This document shows, piece after piece, positions 50,401-64,000 of a DNA stretch of 64,000 bases; within the stretch, counting starts at the first letter, position 1, and every line of letters begins with the position of its first letter. The stretch comes from Lycocorax pyrrhopterus obiensis. Taxonomy: Eukaryota > Chordata > Aves > Passeriformes > Paradisaeidae. Both the position numbers and the translations under genes were made by a program. The DNA lies in the NCBI GenBank assembly GCA_014706295.1, contig JACSVZ010000011.1, forward strand, positions 6,744,163 through 6,808,162, read 5' to 3'. The notes under the pieces are model-generated. The model made no database searches, was not told the DNA's origin, and saw only the letters and a list, made by a program, of their open reading frames with translations.

Positions 50401-53400
50401 CTCTTGAGAGTGAAGCAGCATTTATCATTAGACACATCAAGCACAATAAGAAGGAATATTGTCAATAAGCTTAATGTGCTTTTTCAAACTTCAGCAGCTG
50501 TGGGTGATGAACAAGGAGAGAATGTAAACCAAACACCTTCCTTTTATTCTGTGGGACATTTTAGGTGAGCAGTGTCTAAAACCAGAGTGACAAAAGCTCC
50601 AAGGAAAAAATTGATATAGGTGTAATATTCTGACAGATCTTGTCTAGTGGTCAGTATTCACAAAAACATTTCATTCTACCAATAGCATGTTAAAAAATAT
50701 TACTTCTAGAACTCCTGTCATGTTTCCCAACTATTTCTGTCTACCAATTTTCTGTAACTATTCAAATAGAAGACTCAAAGTCTTACACAGCTACAACTCT
50801 ACTTGACCACAACAATCATTGTGTGTAGATCATTGTTTGGAAACATTAAACTCACTTCAGATCAAACAGCCACTCTATTTCACATACAACTTGTCTTTGG
50901 TCTTTTTTTTAATTTTCAAAATATATTTTCGTTTTAAGTCAGTCCTTCACTTTGATAGCTTTGAAAAACTTTCCCATGGTCTCAAACTACTTTCATTCTG
51001 CTCAAAATAATAACTTTTACTTAACATGATATGATAGAGCAATTTAACAACTCGTTCTCTTCTAACAGTTCGTTATAGGTGAGCAATCTTAGTCCTATCA
51101 GGTCTGAAGAGCCCCTGAGCTCATCAGTCGATCTTTTCTAGACACCTAACCAGGGGAATACATGAAATAAATGCTTGAAACAAGATAAAGATTGACCAGA
51201 ATATTTTATGCTTCAATCAGATCTGAGTAGCTCACTTTCAGTTTAGCAAAAGATCAAGTACAAGAAATATCAGAGCAGTCTCCTGTCCTGGCTGGAGATC
51301 TGTGGCAACCCAGCAGACCAGGACTGGCAGGGCTGGAGGGCAATGCCATCCATGTCACAGGAAAATAACACACAGCTGGTGCCCGTGTGCTTTGTTCCTT
51401 CAGTCTCCAGTCCTGGAGCTGGGGTTTCATTGAGACCCCCACTGCCTTCCCAGAGGGAGAGGGTTTTTATTATCCTTTCACACCTCAGCATGAAGGTGTT
51501 ATTATACACCACAGATGTAAAAAAAAATCCCATACTCTTTCAGATAGGATGGTTCACCAAGGGTGAAATAGGTCTTTGCCTCCTCCTGTCTTTCACAAAT
51601 GCATTTTTCTCCTCAAAAATCACAGCCCTCGCATTAGAGTTTTCTCTTAGAAAATGCAAGAGACTCAGCCTCGGTGCTGCTCCCTCAGCAGGTGAACGTA
51701 CCCTGACAGCCCTTCTTCGAATCCCTTCCTTTGGTCCTGGCAGAGTCAGATCCAGTCCCATTAAGGGCACTCCAGGGGCTCCCAGCCCTGCCTGGAAGGG
51801 ACACCCCGGGCACGGCTCCTGCGGATGTTCCCACAGGCAGGACCTCACAAACAGAGGGAACACTTCACCACAAGCACTGACAAGCATTCAAAAGCAACTT
51901 GGGGTTCTTTTCAGGTATATGACTTTTACTTCTTCCTGCCCTGTGGCCATTTGAGACCTTGAGAAAAATACTCTGAAAAAACTAAACTTTAAACTATACA
52001 CTTAAATGTCAACTTTAACACTTGCACTGATTGTAACTCATTAAGGTACATTAGGAGTAATTCAAGGGGTAAATTACTGCATGAAAAGTACAAGGAAGAC
52101 ACAACTGATATCATCTGACTTGAGTTGACTAAGCAAGGAGCTATGATGCTTTGAAGAATGACAATTAAATGAGAATAGTGAGAATAACATTGTTTCTGGA
52201 ATAAAACAATATGTAAATTTAGATACATTCTACTTTTTCCTGCCTCTGTCAGCATTTTGATCTGATATTTTCAAGACACTGAAGATGAAAAGTGATTTTT
52301 GTTTTTGGGGAATCCAAAAAATGTAGACTTGTATTTTAAATTGAATAACCCATGATAACGTGGGTGTATGTATATGAAATTAGGCTGACTCAAGACCCCA
52401 ACTCCTTCCCAAGAGAGCAGCAAAAGCCTCAAAGTGTAGTGTGCATATTTTTCAATTAGTTGTAAACCAGGATAGAATTTAAGATACTGCTCAGGTTATT
52501 TCCTTAAACAAGGCCACCCTTCAGTCAAAATGTAGGACCTGCTCTGGTAGTTTGGGTGGCACTCTATGGCTGTGAGCAGCGTGGCTCTGTCCTGAATGCA
52601 GTCCTGAACTCCCACCTGTACAGGTGTGTCCCTTTACACTGTCTGACAGCAAAATGCTTGTTTTTGCAATCTGCATGGTTGCACCAGGCTGTAGTATGGA
52701 AGGGCTCCCAATTTCATCCTCAACAGGGAAGAGATTTGTTTTTCTTGGAAAAAACTTTTGATTATATAGAACCATCCTGAGGTCTGACATCAGCTGAAAG
52801 GTTTAAAGGCAAGACTGAGGTTTAACAAGAGGTTTGTAGCCCAGTTTTATCTTTTCAGCAATAAAATTTTAACTACTGTGCTATACAATCACCGAACTGA
52901 TTGCCACCCAGTATGGGCACATTAACAGCAGAGAGAGAGCAAGACATTCAATAGGAAATACACACATAAGATAATAAACAAATGGGCTCTTCCTTGCTCT
53001 GTTTCACCTCTTTCCTCTCCCCAGCACACGCTCCAAGCTTCACTTTTCCACGAGGACACTCACCAGACAAAGCTTTGGCGATGCCAGGGGCACACACGTG
53101 GCTCCACACGCACTCGGGGGGTGAGGTGGAGCCAGAGGATGGTGCTGATGGCCCGTGGGTGCCAAGCCCTCCAGTCCTGCCCCAGGGAGCAGGATTCCTG
53201 CCCTGGCAGCTCAGACCTGCCTTCAGATCCTTCAGGCACCCCTGGGATACCAGAACCAAGAGTGGAGAATACCAAGGACTTCAAACACCTTCAGCAACGA
53301 GTGCCCAGTTACACCAGGAATAAGCCTGTACCCTTCTTTATGTTTTTCAAGATCAATGCAACTAAAATCTTATTGTACAATGTTAAATACAAACAGCTGA

Positions 53401-56400
53401 AAACTCATGCTACTCATATTATGCAAAAACATTAGCTCAGTCAACCTGAGTATAAATAAGTCTTTCAAATATTTTTATGGTGCAGAATGCACTCCACTGC
53501 CACGGTAATTTATGCATTTGTTGACTCTTATTTTAAATGTTGAGCCGTAACACTGCAGCTCCGTGCTTGCCATCATTTCCTACTCCTCCTTCAGCCACTT
53601 CTATAAAGAATTTTACTGACGATATCAGCCAGAAATAATCTCCATTCTAATAACCACTTCTACATTTAAGAGTAGTTATCTTATATCTCAGCTCCTACTA
53701 ATTTTATTCCCTGTGCATGTACATCAGACCCCCCCGTACTCCACCAGGCAAAGAAGGGCGCAGGACACCACCCAGGGGACTCTGTACAGAACTGCCACAG
53801 AACCAACACAGTCAGGAGTGTGTGCAGAGCAAAAGGAGCTGCAAGATTCCCTGGGCTGTTCTAAGGGTGACGCTCATGCTATGCTTGGAAGGGCCAATAA
53901 ACTTCTGAGAGCTTGGGGAGGGTGTCTGTGCCATGGCTAATCCGCATCTCACAAATATTCAGCGGTAACTGAGCACCACATCAAACAATGGTCATCCCTC
54001 TTGCCCTAAAAAGGAGAGGGTTAGATCATGAATCTTCCAGCTGTACTCAGTAGAAGCCAGCTCAGCAAACAGGGTGTGCTTCAGACATTGCTACATTTAT
54101 AGTAACTGGAATCAAATGTTACATTTATGAAAACGCAGAAGGTAACCTCACAGCCAAAGAAAGCATTTCTGTGCTGCACACGGCCTGTTAGACTTCAGTC
54201 TTCATAATGGCTGCTTACACATCTAATTAAACAAAAAAATAAATTCTATTGAAGTCAAAGATTTGATATGGATTAGTTCAAAGAACTAAACTTACTCCAA
54301 ATTCAAGAAGGGGGGTACTTAAGTGCATTCAACATGCAGGAGTTTTAAATGCTGTCAAGAATGATTTAGGTGTTCAGGAACCTGATTTCAGAAACCTATT
54401 TGTCTCCTGACACCTAAGCAAGCTAAGCTGCTTTTGGAAATAGAACTGTGTTGGCCTGACAGTTTTGACAATGCAACTCTCTGACTTCCTCCAGCATCTC
54501 ATTCCTCCTTGTCCTTTCAGAAACTTCACATCATTAAAATCCAAAGAGAACAGAGACTTCAGCAACTGATAATATATTCACAAAATGGTACAACAGTGTG
54601 TGAAACCAACTAACTACCCCAGAATTGTCAGGCAAGTAGCCTATAAATCATGCAGACAACTCGCTGCAGCTGTTCAACAGACATGAAAAGGAATTCATTG
54701 CTTAAAGAATAGTTAGCAGAGTCTTACAGGACTGTTTAAGAGTAAAGGCATTACTTTTCCTGCCAGATTCTGCTTCATGATTTTTTTAGAATAAAAGTTA
54801 AATTATTTTAGACTGAAATAATTAATCTCAGTTCTTATCAAAATATTCTGAGGATGAAAAGGTTTGTTGGCAGGATCATAGACACATCTCCTGCATATTC
54901 CTGCCACCTTCAGCAACCAAACACCCTCAGAACATGGAGTGTTCCTCCAAAGAAAGCTCCTCATTCTTTTCACTGCTGAATATTATTTGTAAGTAACTTC
55001 TGAAGTAGCCTCCTCTTGTAGATTTACACCACACAAAGCTCTTACATATGGGATACTGTTTGCTTCCTAAAGACAACGGGTCAAACTTTAAAATTCCACT
55101 TTTCTGGGTAATTCCTGGAAACTTTCTCAGCCAAAACCATCCAGGAATTCCAATGAGCTCAAATAAGATGCATGAGCATGAGAAGGGTGCACAGGAAAGC
55201 CTGGTTGTCCCTGCCATTGTTGATCACTCTTCTGAGGATAGAGCAGGAAGGCAGTGCACACCCAAAATCCAAACAGCCATCACGAAACATCCCTTTGCTG
55301 ACAACCCAATAAACAAGCTTTCACTTCTCACATTTCATTGAAATATTAAGATCTAATCAAGTTTACTCCCCAAAAACTTAATGAAACATTTCTGTTTCTG
55401 TAAGTTATAAAACTTGGTTGTTTTTCCCCCTCAGAAGATTCCTGCATTATCATCTACCCTATAAAAATACTCACTGATGGAAATACAGTAAATTAACTGC
55501 TGTCAGGATCCAGTTTTAGTGAAGACAGCAAGACGGGATAGGTATAATTAAACAAAAAACCACACTACAGTAGAAGTGTGTAGAAGGGACTGCATTTGGT
55601 GACCTCTAGCTTCTTTATAAGAAAACCCAATAAGGTACTACACGAGTTAATTAAAAGTACACTGTCCAGAGCGAACAAAACCCAAGAACAATGCTACAGC
55701 CTATTAAATGAAATGATCATTCTGAACTGTAATTGCTTTATAGACCACTGAATTCCTCCAGTGGGGAGAAAAGATTTACTAATGATATCAAACATCTCCT
55801 GTGATAAAAGTTTAATTATTAAAAGGTTTTATCTCTGAAGGCAAAGTCTGTTTCTGTGTTTATGTTGCTTCTATTTTTTCCCGAAATTATTAAGAACAGC
55901 CATCACCAACCCTACCCTCACTTTAACCCCCCTGAAATATTTTATGCACTCTTAACCACCTTAATGTGATGTAGTTCTCTGTGGTCTCAATTCAGGAAAG
56001 CAGGTAACTGTATCTTAAAGTGCCACGGGGACAAATCCTCAGCCGATATATATCACATTTATGGAGCTTCAGCATCCTCCTCAATGGGACTTAATGCTTT
56101 CTCAGTATATTGCTGAACCAGGTTATTAAAAAGAAATTACAAAAAAAAAACAACAAAAAACCCTGTTCCTGAAACTGTCATGGAGTATTGACAACACAGA
56201 AATGAATACTTGTATGTGGAATTTCATTATCATGATTCTTATGCAATATGAACGTTCTGTAGTCTATGTAAGTGTCACTGTGCAGCAGCAAAATTTTTCA
56301 GTCCAAGGTAATGCAGAGCTTCCTAAAAGATCATTAAAGGTTCTTGTGGTTAGGCAGTCATTTAGTCAGTGATCTCATTTTGTAGCCAAAGCCATTAGGA

Positions 56401-57780
56401 CAATATAAAACTGGTTTCAGGAAAGCACATTAGTTAATTATAAAGCAATCTAAAACAAACCAAAAGGAGAATATTTGATTTATTCTAAACGTTTATAGAT
56501 GTTATGATACTGTGGTTCTATAACTTGGTATCTCATCCGGGGGAAATGACAAGGTTTTATAGGAGCAGTAGCTGGGGGTTTAGACTTCTTTCTTTCAAGC
56601 AATTTTCTAATAATTCACTTCCAGCTTCTCCTGACAAGAACTGGTCCAAATTTTATGCCTGATTTTGCACATGTCGATATCAACAACCTTCATTAGGTGC
56701 AACAGGAAGGTCACAACAACTTGTGAACAACAAGAACTAACAGTTTTACAGCAGCTTTCACCAGCTGGTCTGCACAAAGTGCTCACATGAGTCAAGGGTG
56801 CAAAGCCCAGTTCAAACCTCTCTTGAAAACACACCAACACTATCACCTTCCCAACTGCCTGCACTGTTTCTTTCTGCTGTTTGTCCGTCTTTTTTGCTGT
56901 TCTTGCACTCTCACCACACCTTTTAGACAGCATTAATGCTCATTCTGTGTTTTTCAGCTGCATGTAAAAGTGGGCCTCAATCTGTTTGCAATCAGTGTAA
57001 ATGTTAAACAAATTGTAAATGTGTTCATACTGCAGCACAAACTGGATCTGTCTCATTCACAACACAAACGTAAGGACCTTTTCAGAAGAAAATCTCTTTC
57101 GGTTTTTTGTTTAAATAGAACCTACTACAGTGGGGTCCCGGGATAAAATTGGGGCTCCCATGCTCAGGTTTAAAAAGGGATAATCAATTCCACTGGCTTC
57201 TGTCACTGTTCTGGAATTGCTCCTCGGATCCTGCTTTAATGTGCACAGATACCAGCTCCAGTGACACACAATCGCTGATTGCATCTTAAGCTGTTAAATC
57301 TCACCAGACTGCAACAGCCATTTATTCCTTGTCGCTGCATTTCCTGTGCAACTTGAGGCCTTCCCTTATTCACAGGCATTCATTATACTCACCAAAAAGT
57401 TTATTCCTATCTCAGACAAGACCAAGCATATCTAAAGAGATATCGTAGGCTCCACAGTAGATTCATTACAGGTCAGGTTTGACATATTCATTCCTAGTGC
57501 TTCATACATCGCTAGTGGATAGCTTATAGCTTCTTTCTCTAATGTTCAGTTTCTGCAGGCAAACAAATTTCTGCCTGAGGCACTTAAGTAAACTAGAAGC
57601 AGCTCCAGCATGCCCCCAATCTGCAACTGCCATGAAATCTTTCTTAACATCTTTCTCAAAGTCTTTTTCATACCAAGAACTATCAATTCTTCCTTGGCTT
57701 TATCCATTGCTTCCCAAAAATAAGTGCCCCAGATCCAGGATATATTATGCAGATTCTGTCAAAGGCATCCAAGGTCAACA
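47458..57780. other. Non-coding unique sequence with GC-rich patches
   Basis: No transposon or gene is recognised. GC-richer patches lie at 51640-51860 and 53030-53260, and a 12-base A run at 49713-49724. The window's longest open frame is here (51343-51954, +, 203 codons) and a possible acceptor-led open stretch begins at 56958. Both are discussed as doubtful. An enhancer-like block sits at 55630-55910. Confidence 0.6.
55630..55910. promoter_or_regulatory. AT-rich candidate conserved non-coding element
   Basis: Repeat-free, with GAGTTAATTAAAAGTAC near 55643, CTGTAATTGCTTTATAG near 55727 and TAATGATATCAAACATC near 55780. A small hairpin pairs GATAAAA (55803-55809) with TTTTATC (55827-55833) around a TTAATTATTAA core. 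It is enhancer-like by texture only. Confidence 0.22.
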
Positions 57781-57916
57781 GGGATTTTGGTTCGTTGGTT
57801 TGGGCTTTTTTGTTTTTCGTTTTTTGGGGGATTTGCTGGTTTTTGTTGTTATTGTTTGGGGTTGGGGGGGTGTTTGGGGTTTTTTTTGTTTCAGGGTTTT
57901 TTTGTGGTAGTGGTGT
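57781..57916 (+). repeat. G/T-rich low-complexity tract with G-quadruplex motif
   Basis: About 135 bases are almost free of A and C on the plus strand. Inside it, 57858-57879 reads GGGG-TT-GGG-G-GGG-TGTTT-GGGG, a canonical quadruplex pattern. Three forward open frames cross it and yield F/V/G-rich low-complexity peptides, which are composition artefacts. Confidence 0.85.
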
Positions 57917-60900
57917 TTTGCTAGGGGCTTTTTTTAATGCTTTAAATTTTATTAATAATTGGGGAACATGGGAAACTTGGGGCTCTGAACTAAACCAAGT
58001 GATTGTGACTGTAGCTGCTCCTATTACTTGAGGTTCCCAATAGCACAGCTATTCACTGTTGTTTACTGCAGCAATCTCAGTGGTTTTAGTGTACAGGAAA
58101 CAATCTACAAACCTATTTAGCCGTGTGCTTGGTGGCCCTGCTTTTATCACAGGAAGATAATTTTCCCAAATTAATTGTAGCAGAGAAGACTCCTACAGCT
58201 TGTTACTACAGCAATGGCTGCAGAAGAGCTGATACTCTTCACGGGAGCAGCGCTAATCCTCCCATGGCAGGGCCTGGCTCCCAGTTCAGGTTCTTCGTGT
58301 GGAGGTCTCTGCTCCAAGCAGCCCAATATTCCTGAGCAGTGACATTTTTCCACGCTCCCTTTCTGCATTCCCCACAGGGCTGGAAACAGTCCTTTGGCAC
58401 AGAGGTCTGAGGCAAGGGGAACTTGCGTTATCCTGCTCCATCCCCACAACGCAATTCTTGGGAAACCTGCAATTAGCAGCTGCCTTAGGAAACTAAGTGT
58501 GGGTCTGGGTTGGTTTTTCTTCCCTTTTCGTCCTCCACAGATAGGCATGCTTGGCTTTTATTTAGACAGAAACCAAAGCAACATGTCACAGGGAAGGTGG
58601 GTAACTGCAAAAACAGGCTGAATGAGAGGCAGTGTGCACCACAGCTGTGAGGAACAAAGGAGGGAGGAAGGAAGGGAAACTAAGGGCAAAGTATTCTCCT
58701 CACTTACCAGATCAGAACATATATATCCAAACAAAGTCTTTTCATGCAAATTACTTATAAATACATCCTGGACCCCTGTAAGCCAGTGTTCTCATATTTT
58801 GGCTTGATTTTTTTATGCTGTGGATGGATAAATGTAATTAATGCCACCAGACCTGTCAAGAGGAAATGCACTCCTTGATCTCGGACAGCAGAAAAGGTAC
58901 AAAATGTGAAGCCAGTACTGTACAGCCCTGGAATAGCCTGGCCACTGGAAAGTATCTTTTTAAACCCATCAGGTTTTTGTACCTGATGTGCTATGGACAT
59001 GCATTTGTACCACCGCATAATGAAGATTCTGACTTCTTCCAAGGCTTTCCACAGTCTTTACAACTTTTTCAGTTTAGCTTTCTGATCAAGTTTCAGAAAA
59101 CTGTGACAACAAAGTCCCACACATCCCCCACTCCTCTTGGAGAGGATTGGATGCTGTAAGCATTTTGGGCTCAGAATTAGCTTTATTGTCCGCTCTCTAT
59201 TTGCATGAGCAACACATACCAGCACTTCCCTACTTTTCCACAGCAGAGAACGTTCACATTCCTTCCCAGACGCTCAAAGCATGTTTGAACTGATTTTCCT
59301 TCCTCCAGAGTTTCTAAGAGATGCAAATACATTATTATGTCCAGCCACTGCCTGTCACTGATCAGCCCTGATTTAGCAGGTGTGAAGCAAACTTGGCACA
59401 ACTTAGTAACTCTGCAAGGGGCAAAAGGTCACACTTTCAATTATAATCCTCATCATTTACTACGACTAAGTGAATTTGTTAACACCAAAGCTCAAGTTGT
59501 TTAACATAACTAATTAAGCAAGTAACAGACTGTTCCATCCATTAGCATTGCATTGCTTCTGGAGGCTTCTGGAGTTTTAAATTTTTCTTAACTGTTTCTG
59601 TAGGAGACTGTTAGCAATTAAAAGCAAAGCAGGGGAACTAAAGTCTGGCACCGTCTGAAACATCTGTCATAGGTGAAAACTCAGTACAGGATGTGAATGT
59701 CTAGCCCAAACCAAGGCAGTATTTTTCTCTTCCACAAACAACAAAACACAAATCAATCACGATATGATGACAAAACATAAATCGTTGTTTTGACATGGTC
59801 ACTGTGTTCTTCTAAGAGACAGGAAGGGGAGCAAAACGTTTTGTACAGAGGAGGTAAAATGCAATCCCTGCTGTCCTCTCCTGTTCTTGTGGCATGTGAA
59901 TACCTTGGTTCATAGCCCCAAAAGATGTTTAATTCCCTATGACTTCAAATAGACATACAGTATTGCACAAAGGAGAAAAGACCCTTTTCTGTTTTGATAT
60001 TATGGATTAGTTAGAATAAGAAAGCTCACATACCCTCAAGCTGAGTAACTGTAAGGTCCAGAGAAACTGATTCCTGCTGAAACCAGGCACTGAGGTCAAC
60101 CCCTGCCCTCCTCCCCACTGTGGCCTGAGGCACTCAAGGGACACAGGCGTCCCCAGGTGCTGGGAGCGCTGCTGCCGAGGGAAGCACAGCTGAGAGCAGG
60201 AGCTGGGGCAGCTGCTCCTCGTGGCACAGCTCCAGCCGGGCAGCCGGGCACAGGCAGGCGGAGCCAGCCCACCACAGCTGCCTGCCCCCTGGACAGGAAC
60301 ACGGAGCTGCTGGCAGGACACGCTGCTGCCCAACAGTGAGACCAAGGATTTCTTTTAAGTGTTCTGGGAATACTAGTGCAGGCTCAGAAACAGACTGTAA
60401 GCTCTTCAGGGCAGGCACCATCTGTCTCTATTTCAGATGAAGGGGTTCTAGTTTTTCACTGCGTTGTTAAGGCCCTGCTGCAGTAAAGCAGGGTAAGTGT
60501 ACAAACATCATCCTTTCAGGACTTGAAAACTGCAGAATAAAATAGATGACTCAACTGCAGAGTGACAGGCAGGCAAAGACTAGTTCCCAGCAAAGCAGGG
60601 CATTGCTCTGCACAGCACATTACGGTCCCCAAATACAGCAGACACTGACAAGCGTCCTTCAGGACTGCACCTCGCTGTCAGGTTTAGCACATTTTTTGGT
60701 TTATGTACGGAAAAGGAAAAAACAAACAAACCCAGTAAGATCTCCTCCCCCCAAGAATGAAAAAGGCATTAAAAAAACCCATAAATTCTTGGGCAAAAAG
60801 TGACTCCTGTTCAGAATATCTTCTTGAAGCTGTCTGTTTCCCAGGCAGTTTAGTTCATTTTGCACAGCCACACTAAGTATTCAAATTCTACAAAAGCTAT

Positions 60901-63900
60901 TACAGTCCATCAAGACGATGCTGCAGAAGAAAATCCTAAACCTAAATGCCACAAAACACAATCACAACGATGAGAAATTTAGTAGTTCTTGAATCAAAAC
61001 CTAATGATGCTTGAGATAAGCACCTTTCCTACCCCCCTTCTTACACCTTTTACTCTTTGGCTCAGAATTTCGTTTGAGCTTCTGCAGTGTCTAGTTTGGC
61101 AAGTGGTTTGATGATAAAACTTCTGCTGACACACAAAGGAAACTAACTGCATTCACAACATATTCACCTTCCTGTACATAGGCAGCTACACATTTATGTA
61201 GCAAACCCACCACCTCAGTTCTGCCTTAGACCTTGCCTATAATAAATGCTTGGACTATAGAAGGAGATCAAGGAAGTTAGAAACAAATCATTCAAATGAG
61301 AAAAATCATTAAGTCCTAATTACACCAGGGTTTTGTAGAGTACACGCTGGAGCTGGTAGTTTTTCACTAATATGGCAATGAATGGTCCACATACCATAGC
61401 TATGTCTTACCCACTAATTAATTGTAATTCTAGAAACTGCCTACAAAATATATTTCCCCTAAGTACTGTTTGGTTCTCCAAATAGAGCCATAGCTCGATT
61501 GTGCTAAAAATGGGAACCTTATGGTGTTCTAAGCACTCAAAGTGCTGAGGGATAAGTACCCAACACATTACATCTGTGAAGATTACTCCTATTCCTACCT
61601 TCCCCTGACCTATGAATAAATATTCTGACACTCCTGTTTTTCCCAGATTTTTCAGAGGCTCCTCCTTCCTTGAAAGCCACTGCCTTATTCTCTCCCAGGA
61701 ATCTCTTCATTTCTACCAGCTCATGGCTGAAAGTTTTGGACAGACATTTCCTCTGCTCCTGGCAGAGGAGAAGGGCACAGACCCAAAAATAGCTGAGAGA
61801 ACATCAAAGCCTGCAGGAGAGATTGCATGGCCCATTTTGTCCTTCTATTAAAAAAAAAAAACACAATTGATTTTCCAGACGGAAAGCAGCAATAAGAGGT
61901 GCTGTAGCTGGCATCCTGTCCTCTGGTTCTCACCAAGACATCCATAAACAGAGAATATTGTGACAGAACAGCACTGAGTCAAGGTGCTGCAATGCACAGT
62001 GCCTGCAGTGCCCGGTCTGAGCAGTGCACCCTGGCTGTTCCACAGGGGACAAGAACTGGATGCCCCAGAGTAAAAATTCATGTCCAGTTATGCCCTGCAA
62101 TGCCATAAACCACTCAGAGTGACAACAAAACCTTGGAAAAGCACTGGAAAATATTTTGGTAAAGTTCCAGAATAAAAAGCAAGGTTATTAACACACAGCT
62201 TTTATCACCTGTTCACGTTTAATTTCACAAGCTCTTTTTAGGCTGGGGAGAATCATAAGCTTAGTACTCAAAGTCACAGATACTTTGTGTTTACTCTCAA
62301 AAAATATGAGATAATACTGAACAAATTAACAAAAAAAGATTAATTTTAAAAATCTGTTTCAATACCACAACCTTTCCTAACTGTGGAGAACGTTGCCAAT
62401 GCTATATGTATGTAACAACAAGATTTAATAAATGAAAGAAATGAAATATCTATTTTTCTACAGCAAAGCTGCAAAACTTTATCATATTTTAACTTCATGA
62501 AAACCAATTAGAAAAGTACCCTTGAGCTACCATGAACTTCTTTGACACACAAAGAGAACTAAAGAAGTATCAGAAGTATTCCATTGCTTTAACTTACCTA
62601 GCTATTGCATAAAATCATATCATTAGGTGATTTTCTATGATATCTTTATCCTACTTGAAGGAATGCATGGGAGATGGGATTTTATTCAGTAACTTGTCAT
62701 TGTCCAGCAGTAAAGAAAGATGGTGTGAGCTGACCCAACTGCCCCAGATTGATTATCTCATTTAAAAAACTGCAGAAATGTGGAACTATTTAGTACACAT
62801 TTTCTGAGTTCTTTAGAAAATATTTCAAGAACCTAACAGCTACTTATTTCTAATTTCTATTACCCAGAATAGTCCCTGAGTTCAGATACATCCTTCAGCA
62901 GTTTGGCCTTTTTCTAGCCCATGCAATAATCTCAGGAGTGTAATGTGATTAGAAAACACAAAACCAACTGCAACTGAAGCTTAACATTGGGGAATGTTGA
63001 GCAAAACCACAGATGAGAGGTACTGCAGAAATACCTTCTTATTAATAAAGTGGAAGAGCCCTCCAAAGTATTAATGAGAGAGAACAGAGAAGAGTTAAAT
63101 GCTTTAGCTTGTAGTTCTAATAGGCACAAAGATGCAATTTGAATCCTGATCTTTTCATAACCTCTGAACTTTTCTTCCTTTTCCTTAGACGATGCTTTGG
63201 ACATATTTCTTCCCAATGATCTAATGAGAAAGTCTTTCACTAAGGCTGAGTTCCAGCAATTGCTAGGGTGACTCCCACCCTATAAATCACTCACAAATAT
63301 GACCCATTGTATTATAAAAATTCAGCTGCACATATTTTTAACCAAAAGCTGCTTAACTCACTTGCATTATCTTTTGAATTGATGAACAATCCTATACCAA
63401 GACATTCGCGTTTTCTCCTTAAATTCCGTGCCAGAATCAAAGCACCTTGACTCAGTTTTTATGCTTATTACAGTACATTAATGGCCATGTTTATACACAG
63501 CTTTTTCCTCGTGGGCAAACTGAAGCTCATAAACAGCCTAGTTTGGGGTTTCTCAGAGTTCAGCTTAGTGTGTGACAAGGTGTTCAAAAACCAGGCAACA
63601 CTGACCAATTAGAAATGGTATTTCAGTGGAAGAACAGTGAAACATTAAAGTGAAAATCTGCCTCGCATTTTCTCAAAACGTGTACAGCAGAATCAACACT
63701 TAGTTTAATGCTCGATCCTCTGACATTCAGCGATTTGTTAACAAGTAAAGGAATCTGGGCTCTTATAAAGAAACATCACTAGGGATTTATAACCATAGCA
63801 GAGCTCATAACCCAGGAATCAGATGTGTTGCAGGAAAGGTGACCCGGAGAGCTGCAGCAAGGTCAGCTCTTTCCAGCCAGGGAGAGCCGCAGGAGCCTTG

Positions 63901-64000
63901 GGTGGGTGACGGCAGCAGCTCGGCTGCCACGGGTGAGCTCAGGCCAGCCGTGCCTGTTTGCCTTCCAGCTCCAACAGTGACTCACTTCCTCACATTCTAA
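57917..64000. other. Non-coding unique sequence to the window end
   Basis: No transposon recognised. It holds a 10-bp perfect tandem duplication (GCTTCTGGAG twice, 59555-59574), an A(12) run at 61850-61861, and GC-rich patches at 60110-60320 and 63840-63960. The last patch has a donor-like CACGGGTGAGCTC and an acceptor-like TGTTTGCCTTCCAG close together near the right edge. That pair is only weakly suggestive. Confidence 0.65.

Noticed and set aside
56958..57150. Acceptor-like CTGTGTTTTTCAG followed by about 60 open codons and a GTAAGG donor-like site near 57071
   Set aside because: The peptide is unrecognised, the open stretch is short enough for chance, and the donor is only moderate; not called without junction reads.
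57542..58031. Forward frames with F/V/G-rich products
   Set aside because: They are translations of the G/T-rich low-complexity tract.
63900..64000. Donor-like GGGTGAGCTC and acceptor-like TTTGCCTTCCAG near the right edge
   Set aside because: They lie too close together for a normal intron and the window ends; no coding frame supports either.
1..64000. CRISPR arrays, rRNA, tRNA, bacterial operons, toxin-antitoxin or phage modules
   Set aside because: No spaced direct repeats, no tRNA-like A/B box pair, and the transposon content shows a bird nuclear genome.

Overview
The window looks like vertebrate nuclear DNA from a bird, and it is almost entirely non-coding. Three kinds of evidence point to a bird. 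Several 5'-truncated CR1 LINE copies are present, the dominant avian retrotransposon (clear copies at 5341-5545, 9335-9440, 40976-41090 and 44985-45140). An LTR of a family I recognise from avian endogenous retroviruses lies at 38134-38601. Repeat density is otherwise low, in an AT-rich background with short GC-rich patches. There is no operon structure, and I see no rRNA, tRNA or CRISPR array.

I could not identify any protein-coding gene. The longest open frame is 203 codons (51343-51954, +), about what chance would give in 64 kb, and neither it nor the other open frames over 120 codons show a domain, signal peptide or family I recognise. The window therefore reads as a gene desert or the inside of very large introns. 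The sequence alone does not say which.

Layout: 1-5340 is unique sequence with a 30-bp tandem duplication (222-281), a probable CR1 scrap (446-500) and an AT-rich block (3747-4310). 5341-9440 is bounded by two CR1 ends and holds an AT-rich block (7120-7660) ending in a good splice-acceptor-like site followed by a short protein-like frame (7669-7746). 9441-18890 is unique sequence with several AT-rich, homeodomain-core-rich blocks that resemble conserved regulatory DNA, plus simple repeats. 19090-19560 is the one strong CpG island, the best promoter candidate in the window. 19561-38133 is unique sequence with small tandem repeats and a perfect 16-bp-arm hairpin (32513-32552). 38134-38601 is a solo LTR. 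38602-45210 holds two more CR1 remnants, a 12-bp-arm hairpin (39737-39765) and a weaker CpG-containing GC patch (42725-43110). 45210-64000 is unique sequence with two G-quadruplex-capable tracts (47434-47457 on -, 57858-57879 on +) and GC-rich patches.

No genes can be shown to work together here. If the window has a function it is probably regulatory: a possible promoter at the CpG island and a scatter of enhancer-like blocks. I did not find a convincing undescribed system. The most testable leads are the isolated CpG island, the perfect hairpin at 32513-32552, and the candidate exon at 7668.
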